From NCBI RefSeq assembly GCF_026745355.1, contig NC_079206.1, positions 20,594,392-20,658,391 of the forward strand: 64,000 bases of DNA, read 5' to 3'. Below the pieces are notes generated by a model, which had not been told where the DNA came from, made no database searches, and worked only from the letters and a program-made list of their open reading frames with translations. A program made the position numbers and the translations under genes. The DNA is from Beta vulgaris subsp. vulgaris. Its lineage: Eukaryota > Streptophyta > Magnoliopsida > Caryophyllales > Amaranthaceae. Below, in pieces: positions 56,911 through 64,000 of this stretch (position 1 is the stretch's first letter; each line of letters opens with the position of its first letter).

Positions 56911-57310
56911 AGTGACTTACTTGGTAGTTTTCCCTCGAAAATCTACTCCAGTTAGGTTTTCCTCGAAATCATGGCGCGTAACAAACAAGGCCTTGAGTTC
57001 AGGATTTTATGCAAGGAAAGTTTTCCCTCGAAAATCTACTTTAATTAGGTTTTCTTTATATAATCTAAATACTCTTAAACCTATATAACTAATTATCCCT
57101 AGAAAATAAAGTAACTTCCTTGGTAGTTTTCCCTCGAAAATCTACTCCAGTGAGGTTTTTCGTCGAAACATGGCAACAAACAAAGCCTTAAGTTCAGAAT
57201 TTTGTGCAAGGAAAGTTTTTCCTCGAAAATCTACTCTAGTTGGGTTTTCTTTTTTTAATCTAAATACTCTTAAACTTATTATAACTAATTAGCCCTAATA
57301 AAGAACTTAC
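56911..57310 (+). repeat. Two-copy tandem repeat, about 197 bp unit
   Basis: Two adjacent copies start at about 56911 and 57108. Within each unit GGTAGTTTTCCCTCGAAAAT and GGAAAGTTTTCCCTCG recur, so every copy has an internal half-repeat. Divergence is modest (for example GTTAGGTTTTCCTCG versus GTGAGGTTTTTCGTCG). No coding content seen. Confidence 0.8.
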
Positions 57311-57883
57311 CTGAACTTATTAGTCCTATAAACAAACTTACTCAAACTTATTAATTGAAGTTATAGCCCAAGCTAAGGTCTAAAATATGGAAAAAAAGTG
57401 TTTCCATAACTCTAATACTACCTTAAAGTAGACTAACTTTCCCTAAAGTTAAATAACTCGAACTTATTAAATCCATATTGAACTAATCCAAACTAAAAAA
57501 AAATTACTTTTTTTTTTGAATAGTAAAATTAATTCATTAATAAAAAGTCATACGACATCTACATAAGCAATCGAATCAAACAAATACATAAGTTGAATCA
57601 AACAAAAATTTCCTTCATAAAAACTACGATCGTCAAACAAATCTTGCAATGTGGAACATCTCCCGCTTATATCGCTGGAAAATACAGCCTTGTTGGAGAG
57701 ACAATCTAACGATCCCTTGTAGTCGTGAGGATGATTTCCGTCGGATTCATCTGACCGTATTCGAAAAATTGATAAACTTTGTGATCCCGCATAATTCTTC
57801 ACCAACAAAATAATTTCACGGCAATCCATTAGATCTAGTATCCCGGATTGTAACCTGTAGAAATTCCCCCTCTAAAAGAGGAG
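57311..57883. other. Unassigned DNA
   Basis: An AT-rich part, then from about 57548 a less AT-rich block with a 93-codon minus frame containing RSDESDGNHPHDYKGSLDCL. I do not recognise this peptide. It may be coding debris of a mobile element. Confidence 0.3.
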
Positions 57884-57987
57884 AAAAACCCTGTCTTTCG
57901 AAGGAGGTCGAAAAACCTTGTCTTTCGAAGGAGATCGAAAAACCTTTTCTTACGAAGGAGATCGAAAACCCTTTCTTTCGAGGGAGA
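57884..57987 (+). repeat. Four-copy 27-bp tandem repeat
   Basis: Four head-to-tail variants of AAAAACCTTGTCTTTCGAAG followed by GAGATCG. On the minus strand the 27-base period keeps frame and encodes repeated FFDLLRKTR peptides. Whether this is ever translated is unknown. Confidence 0.85.
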
Positions 57988-58269
57988 AAACGTTATTGGA
58001 AACCTAAAAACAAATAAAAAAACAAAGGTGGGGGCTTTCCAACGGTAAAAACCGATGGAAGCCCCTTTAAAAATCAACAATGGAGGCTAGGGTTTTTGAA
58101 AGTAGAGAGGAGAGAGGGGAGAGAGAAAAAATTACTTTTTTTACCCAATGTCAAAAGAAAAAAAGAAAAAAATTTATTGTTGATTCTCTTAAACCGCCTA
58201 AAACCTAACAGAGGTTGTTTGGAGGATTACTGACCCTATAAACGAAGCCCCTCCAATAATTTTCTCTCA
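57988..58269. other. DNA resembling the RH5 upstream region
   Basis: The segment 58180-58255 (GTTGATTCTCTTAAACCGCC, AAAACCTAACAGAGG, CCCTATAAACGAAGCCCC) resembles 41590-41682 upstream of RH5 (GTTGATTCTTTAAACCTCC, AAACCTAACTGAAAAGG, CCCCATAAACGAACTCCCC) in the same order. It could be an old duplication or a shared element. Nothing else seen. Confidence 0.4.
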
Positions 58270-58690
58270 TATTCAACATACTTATTATTGTAATATTCAT
58301 ACTATTTGGATGAGAGAAAAATTAGAGAATATTCTTGGAATCAAGAGAGAGAAAGAAAGAGAGAAAGTAGAAGACTTCGAGTGAAGTCAAAGAGATCGAA
58401 TATGATTAGTTCAGAGGGAACTGGGTAACTAAGAAAAAATTCCTAGAGGAACATAGAAGGTCCATTAATATGTTGTAAAAGATAGAGTCTTTTGGCCTAT
58501 TATAGTAAAGAGAGTTTGAGTCAAAATCCCTCGTGGTCAAGGTTTTTCTTCTTATTGAGCCTAGAAAGTTTTCCTTGTAAAAGTCTTGTGTGTTTGTCTC
58601 TTTCGCATTATTATAGATTATTTTAATTCCGCAATGTAATTCGAAAATTTCCCCTCAACTACAATTTACCCCCCCTCTTATAGTTGGTCT
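58270..58690 (+). mobile_element. Probable copia-type LTR fragment
   Basis: Phrases such as GAGGGAACTGGGTAACTAAG, CCCTCGTGGTCAAGG, TTTTTCTTCTTATTGAGCCT and CTTGTGTGTTTGTCTC, followed by TTCCGCAATG and a pyrimidine-rich end CCCCCCCTCTTATAG, resemble the R-U5 part of plant Ty1/copia LTRs. Ends and target duplication not found. Confidence 0.4.
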
Positions 58691-59080
58691 AATGTTCATA
58701 CTAGAATAACAGTTTGGTTCTTGATCATGTCAGAAATCCAGAAAATAAATCAAAACATTAGGTTTTGCTTCAAACAGAAATATTAGTTATCACAAATGAG
58801 ACCCTAGAAGAGCAGTTTTTGAGCAAATACTACTGAAAGGTAATATCACATGCTCATCCACAATCATGTGAGTTGTGACAACCACCAAAGGTAGTGTTTT
58901 CTTAGGTGATTTAGACAAGTAAATTAAAGGTCAATAATCAGCCAGTAGAAGTCATTTATGTCCAAATAGCAGCGGCACCAGAACTTTTGAAGGTCAAACA
59001 CCATAATCAGAGTAAGGCTTGTAAGCCTATCAAGCTACATACAATACATCATTAACTACAACATAACATTGGGCCTAACA

Positions 59081-59094
59081 CCCCCTCTCAAGTT
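59081..59094 (-). other. Polypurine tract of the copia element
   Basis: On the minus strand AACTTGAGAGGGGG lies directly before the TGTTAGG start of the 3' LTR, as needed for plus-strand DNA priming. Confidence 0.75.
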
Positions 59095-62000
59095 GGAGCA
59101 TGGAGGTCACAAATGCCCAACTTCCATAACAAGTGTAAAAATTGTCGTTTACCAAGCGCCTTTGTGAAAATGTCGGCAAGCTGCGCGTGGGTAGCAACAT
59201 GATGCGTAGTAATGAGACCATCCCGCAAGGCGTCACACACATAATGACAGTCAACCTCAATGTGCTTGGTACGCTCATGAAATACTGGATTCTGAGCAAT
59301 ATGAAAAGCAGACTGACTATCACAATAAAGAGACATAGCTCGAGGTTGATTAAACGCAAACTCTCGAAAAGATCTTTCATCCATTTCAGTTCAGAAGTAT
59401 CATCAGCCATGAAACGATACTCAGCCTCAGCCGAGGAGTGAGATACAGGCGTTTGCTTCTTGGTTTTCCAAGAGATAGGAGAACAACCAAGAAACACGAT
59501 CCACAAAGTGAGAGAACGACGAGTCAGCGGGCAACTAGCCTAGTCAGAGTTACACCAACTGGACAAACACAAATCACAATCCGCACTAAGAAGAATGCCC
59601 TGGCCTGGAGACCCTTTGAGGTAACGAGCGACCTGAAGGGCAACCTCCCAATGTTCCTGCAGGTGCTACTGCATGAACTGAGCAAGTATATGGACACCAT
59701 AGGCCAAGTCAGGACGAGTGAAGGAAAGATAAATGAGACGACCGACCAGACGACGATAAGAAGCAGGATCAGGCAACACCGCACCACTAGCAAGGGCAAG
59801 AGTGTGATTCTGCTTAATCGGGAAAGCGGCGGGTGTGCACCCAGGAGGCCAGTCTCCGAGATGATGTCCAGAGTATACTTGCGCTGACATAAAAATAAGC
59901 CCTCAGGCCCCCGAGCAACCTCTATATATACCAAGGAAATACTTCAAAGCACCCAAGTCCTTCATATGAAAACAATCCCCCAAATAGGTCTTGAAGGTCG
60001 AAATAGTAGTAGAGTCATTACCAGAGATGATGAGGTCATCAACATAAATGAGTGCAGAAATATGAACAGAGCCTTGGTGGAGAGTGAATAATGAGTAATC
60101 AGAGTAGCACTGAACAAAGCCATAGTGTAGTAGGGAAGCAGTGATTTCGCAAACCAACACCTAGGAGCTTGACGAAGACCATAGAGAGACTTTTTCAAAC
60201 GACAAACCATACCGGGCTTGGGAGGGAAGCCAGGTGGAGGGCGCATATACACCTCCTCATCGAAATTACCATTAAGAAAAGAATTATGCACATCCATCTG
60301 ATGAATCTCCCAGTTTTTAGCAGCAGCAATAGCAAGGAAGGGCACAGACAATAATCATCTTAGCCACAGGAGCAAAAATTTCATTGTAGTCAATCCCTTC
60401 CACCTGATGATTACCAAATACAACTAACCGGGCCTTCAGACGTTCCACAGAGCCATTAGAATGATACTTAACTTTGTAAACCCATTTACAACCAAGAGCC
60501 TTTTAATCGGGGGGGTAGGTATCCATCTCCCAAGACGCATTTTCCTCTAATGCACCGATCTCTTTTTGCATAGCTTCACGCCAACCAGGATCTCACATAG
60601 CCTCATGGAAAGAGCGGGGTACAATCCCAGGATTAACTGCTGCAAGAAAAAGACGGTGTTAGGTAGAAAATTTATCACAATTCGCAAAGTGTGGTAAAGG
60701 ATAAAAAGTACCTGAGGACCCCGAGGAAGAAGATGGTGACGAAGATGGACTCATTTTCCGTACCGTATTAGTAACAAAGTCTCGCAGCAACACAGATGGA
60801 CGTTTATCTCGTAAGCCGCGCCCAAGAGGGGAGGAGACATCAACAGTGGGCTCAAGGTCATCAATAGGGGGTGGCTGGGCCAAAGGGACAGATGGGGGTC
60901 TAAGACGGGTTGGCCCACGGGAGTAGGAGGGGAAGAAGGCGGGGGATCTGTGGAGGGTATGGGATCGGAGATGGGCTCGAGATTGGGCTCGATAGAGGGA
61001 AAAGGGGAAAGAGGAGATGAGGATGGTGGAGGGACACGGGGCCTAAGAGGCGCCGCATCAGTGGGAGTTGGGCTAGGGTTCAGCCTAAGGACGCCCTCAT
61101 CAGGGGAGGGTAGCACATCATCCAAAAGAGGCCTTGGAGGGGGGCAAAAAAGTTAACATCATCACCCAAATCAGTAGGAGCATAACCAACATCACCCAAG
61201 TCAAACAGAAACTCATTTTGATGAAATTGAACATCCCTAGACACAAAGAATTCCCCAGTTGCAAGATCATACATTTTCCACCCCTTTTTACCATTAGGAT
61301 ACCCAACAAAAATACACCGACGACTCCGAGAAGTAAACTTATCACCCTTGGCACGTTGATTGTGAGAGAAACAAATACAACCAAATACACGTAACACATC
61401 AAAGGAGGGAGATTTTCCCGTAAGCACCTCATAAGGAGTTAAACCATTCAACATACAAGAGGGGCCGGGGTTCTATTGATAATATAAACAGCAGCAAGAA
61501 CACATTCACCCCAAAAAGAAACAGGAAGATGAGCTTGAAACATTAAAGCCCGACTAACATTCATGATATGTTGATGTTTGCGTGCCACCCTCCCATTTTG
61601 TTGAGGAGTGCGCACACACGAGGTTTGAAATAAAATTCCATGAGTCTCCAAATAGGCAGATAAGCAATTAAATTTTGTGCCATTATCGGTGCGCACAATT
61701 TTAACAGTAGTGTCAAACTTATGGGAAATCATGGCAAGAAGACATAAAAGCACCCTCAACCTCCTTTTTATTTCTTAATAAATACACCCAAACCGCACGA
61801 GAAAAATCATCCACCAAAGTAAGAAAATAAATAGCATTATAAGAGGAGGGCGTATTACAGGGTCCCCACAAATCACAATGAATGAGATAAAAAATCCGAG
61901 AGGCTTTATTATCACTAGTGGGGAAACAATCACGAGTTTGTTTAGCTTGAGGACACACAATACAACCTTTATTTAATTCTTCCTAGTAGAACTAGAACTA

Positions 62001-63591
62001 ATAGCAGGAACTAACTTGACAACACGATCCGAAGGATATCCCAATCGTCGATGCCATAACTCAAACGCTGATAAGCTAGGAACCGTCACCGCTTGCAGAG
62101 AAGGAAGGCTACGGAAAAAATAGAGTCTATCACCCCGCTCACCTGCTCCAATCAGGGTCCCCGAGCGTTGGTCCTGTATAGCACACAAAGAAGAAGTGAA
62201 TTTTACGTGACAATGAGAATCATCAATCAATTGCGACACCGAAATGAAATTGCAATGAAGTTGAGGGACATATAAAACATGAGAAAGAGTGAGTCGATCA
62301 GTGAGAGTGACATGACCCTCCATAGTAGCAAGAGCATGAGTTTCATCCGGTAAACCAACATGACAGTGAATAATAGAAGTAGCATGAGTGAGACACGTGA
62401 GATCGCAAGTAACATGATGCGAAGCCCCTGTGTCAATAATCCAATGGCTAGAAAAATTCATACCCGTCATATGATCACCCCTAGGATGTCTCATTATTTA
62501 TCAAATGCATAAGAGCTTGAACCTGTGCGGGACTCAAGTGATTAAGAGGGGCATAACCGATAGAAGAAAGGGAGCTGCCAGCATCGGGTAACACGACGTG
62601 AGCAGTAACAGTGCCGCCACACGGCTGCGACGCTCAACAGCTTCCCATGTGGAGGACGAATGGGCAGCCGCAACAGGAGTCTTAGCAGACCCGATCTTGG
62701 TATGGCTCGAAGCACCACGACCAAACTTCTCCTCCCACCACGCAAGTTTGCCGTGGAGTTGGAAGCACGTGGCAACCTCGTGGCTGGTGCGCTTACAGTG
62801 AGAGCAAGTAAGCCAAGCCCGATCCGTGCGATCTAACCGGGGCTTACTACGGTCATTTTGTTATGTGAAGGCATGAACCTCCTCCTTGATGGCTTTCCCA
62901 CGAGCGATGTCTCTCGAGCGCTCCTCTTGGGTGAGGATTTGATAAATACGATCCATGTCCACAGGAGGAGACTAAGAGAGAAGATTAGAGCGCGTCGTGC
63001 CGTAAAACTCATTGTGCAAACCAATTAAAAGCTGGTGGATCTTCTTCTCGTCACGGTTTGCGGCAAATTTTCCGGCGACATTACACGTGAATAAATTACA
63101 CACGCAACCATGAAGAGGTTTCAAACGGTTAAGTTCATCATATAAACCCATTAATTTAGTGAAATAAGCTTCAATGGTCATGAAAATTTGTTGCTTACAA
63201 TCAACAATGGCCGCCCGTAATTGTTAGAGTCGAAGACCGTTAGCGACACAAAAGCGCTTCTCCAAGTACTCCCACAAGCGCTCAGCATCATCATGAAATG
63301 GGATGGACGCAGCGAGCTTCGAGTCCATGCTACGTAAAAGTCAGGAAACCAACATAGAATGGACTGTTTTCCAGTCTAAAAGTTTCTTCTTCTCCGTGGG
63401 TTTGGTGATGGTTCCATCAATGAAGACAAACTTCCACCGAGCCTTGAGAGCCAAAGTAATGGCGGGGCCCATGCGATGTAATTATCGACAGTGAGAATAA
63501 CATGTGTGATCGAATTTCTAGGTTGATCTCCCGAGCCAAGGTAAAACGGTGAAGCAGGATGAATTTTTTCCTCCTCCGTCATGGTGAACAA
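59088..63591 (-). pseudogene. copia gag-pol, multiply broken
   Basis: Minus-strand pieces in order. Gag starts at 63591, with a later piece at 63181-62972 (YDELNRLKPLHGC) and a CCHC zinc knuckle CSHCKRTSHEVATC (about 62775-62816). Protease: IIDTGASHHVTC in 62494-61973. The integrase zinc region LWHRRLGYPSD has Tyr where His is usual. The integrase core runs IHCDLWGP, VDDFSRAVWVYLL, RTDNGTKFNCL and [35 protein letters not shown] and [11 protein letters not shown]. RNase [26 protein letters not shown] and [16 protein letters not shown], ending 59088. Stops and frame changes separate almost every segment. The plus-strand frames here are antisense shadows. Confidence 0.88.
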
Positions 63592-63655
63592 ACCACGCTG
63601 GTGGCGCTCACAGGGATGAAAAAAACCCGGCAGAGACGAGGTTAAACGAAGAAGG

Positions 63656-63667
63656 GCTCCGATACCA
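63656..63667 (-). other. Primer-binding site (initiator tRNA-Met type)
   Basis: On the minus strand TGGTATCGGAGC follows the LTR end CA directly. It differs by one base from TGGTATCAGAGC, the usual plant copia site complementary to initiator tRNA-Met. Confidence 0.85.
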
Positions 63668-63790
63668 TGTTAAATTAGGGTTAATGATTTTCCTTGCCTT
63701 CATTTAATTCACATGTAACATTATATACACCGTATTCAAAGTAAGGCTTGTAAGCCCATTACAAATTAAGCTACTAGCTAATTGAAAACT

Positions 63791-64000
63791 AAATCTTGGT
63801 TTTACTATGAAAGAAACCTCATCAGTCATTACATATCGTTCTCTAAGTTACAGACTCTCGAGTAGGCACAACGCCAAGGCCAATATCTCTATACCACATA
63901 AGGCAATTATCCTAGGTAGCAATTCATGTCTAGCATGTCAACAACATATATATGACCATGTAAACTCCTGGAAAGTCCCAAACTTGGACCTAAAAGAAAA
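63791..64000. other. Window end, nothing recognised
   Basis: AT-rich sequence beyond the detectable copia 5' LTR; it may be the remainder of that LTR or flanking DNA. Confidence 0.3.

Larger units (their letters stand above)
58985..63790 (-). mobile_element. Decayed Ty1/copia LTR retrotransposon
   Basis: Read on the minus strand: 5' LTR end (TTTAACA at 63668), primer-binding site, gag, protease, integrase, RT, RNase H, polypurine tract and the start of the 3' LTR (TGTTAGGCCCAATG from 59080). The order gag-PR-INT-RT-RH defines Ty1/copia. Both LTR pieces share GGCTTACAAGCCTTACT followed by GATTATGGTG/GAATACGGTG. The LTRs have diverged, and the outer ends cannot be located: the 3' LTR similarity stops around 58985 and that of the 5' LTR near 63790. 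The insertion is old and inactive. Confidence 0.82.

Noticed and set aside
59438..63494. Plus-strand frames across the copia element
   Set aside because: Antisense shadows of the minus-strand gag-pol, whose domains are clear.

Overview
This 64 kb window is AT-rich nuclear DNA from a flowering plant. The evidence is split genes with plant-type GT-AG introns, a plastid-targeted phosphoribulokinase, a plant BPC transcription factor, and abundant Stowaway MITEs, LINEs and LTR elements. The phosphoribulokinase starts with the same residues as I recall for spinach PRK and is about the same length (403 aa). That points to Caryophyllales, perhaps the spinach/beet/amaranth group, but this is inferred from one protein remembered without a database search.

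Layout. (1) 1-6.2 kb: a BPC/GAGA-binding factor gene (+), a dead LINE tail, then the complete 5-exon PRK gene (-). A tRNA-Gly(UCC) gene lies inside PRK intron 1 on the opposite strand. (2) 8.2-15.0 kb: a complete 5-exon organellar ribosomal protein uL3 gene (-). Its long intron 2 holds an internal duplication, a Mutator-like foldback element and a Stowaway MITE. (3) 15-30 kb: repeat-only DNA. It contains a LINE relic and a four-layer nest: a MITE split by a 6.6 kb LTR-like block, which is split by a 5.06 kb solo LTR with a GAAAT target duplication, which itself carries MITEs and a TIR element seated in a (TA)n tract. Two more foldback/hAT elements follow. (4) 30.4-37.8 kb: a complete 12-exon SCAMP membrane-trafficking gene (+). 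(5) 39.4-41.6 kb: a TIR element with 10-bp-periodic arrays that carries a Helitron and a MITE, ending about 230 bp before the next gene. (6) 41.8-48.5 kb: a complete 13-exon DEAD-box RNA helicase of the RH5/STRS1 type (+), with a second copy of the Helitron family in intron 5. (7) 48.5-64 kb: a TPR-gene relic, a hAT element built from a GCTCGACT-type repeat, a second 10-bp-repeat TIR element, a 5'-truncated LINE, tandem repeats and a decayed Ty1/copia retrotransposon (-).

The five protein genes do not form a pathway. They act separately in transcription, the Calvin cycle, organellar translation, vesicle trafficking and nucleolar/RNA metabolism. Exon joins were chosen by reading the splice sites and checking frame and family sequence; all four split genes close in frame. 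I saw no CRISPR array, operon or clearly new enzymatic system. The most unusual content is the nested tRNA gene, the reciprocal empty sites in the uL3 intron, and several non-autonomous elements whose structure can be read directly.
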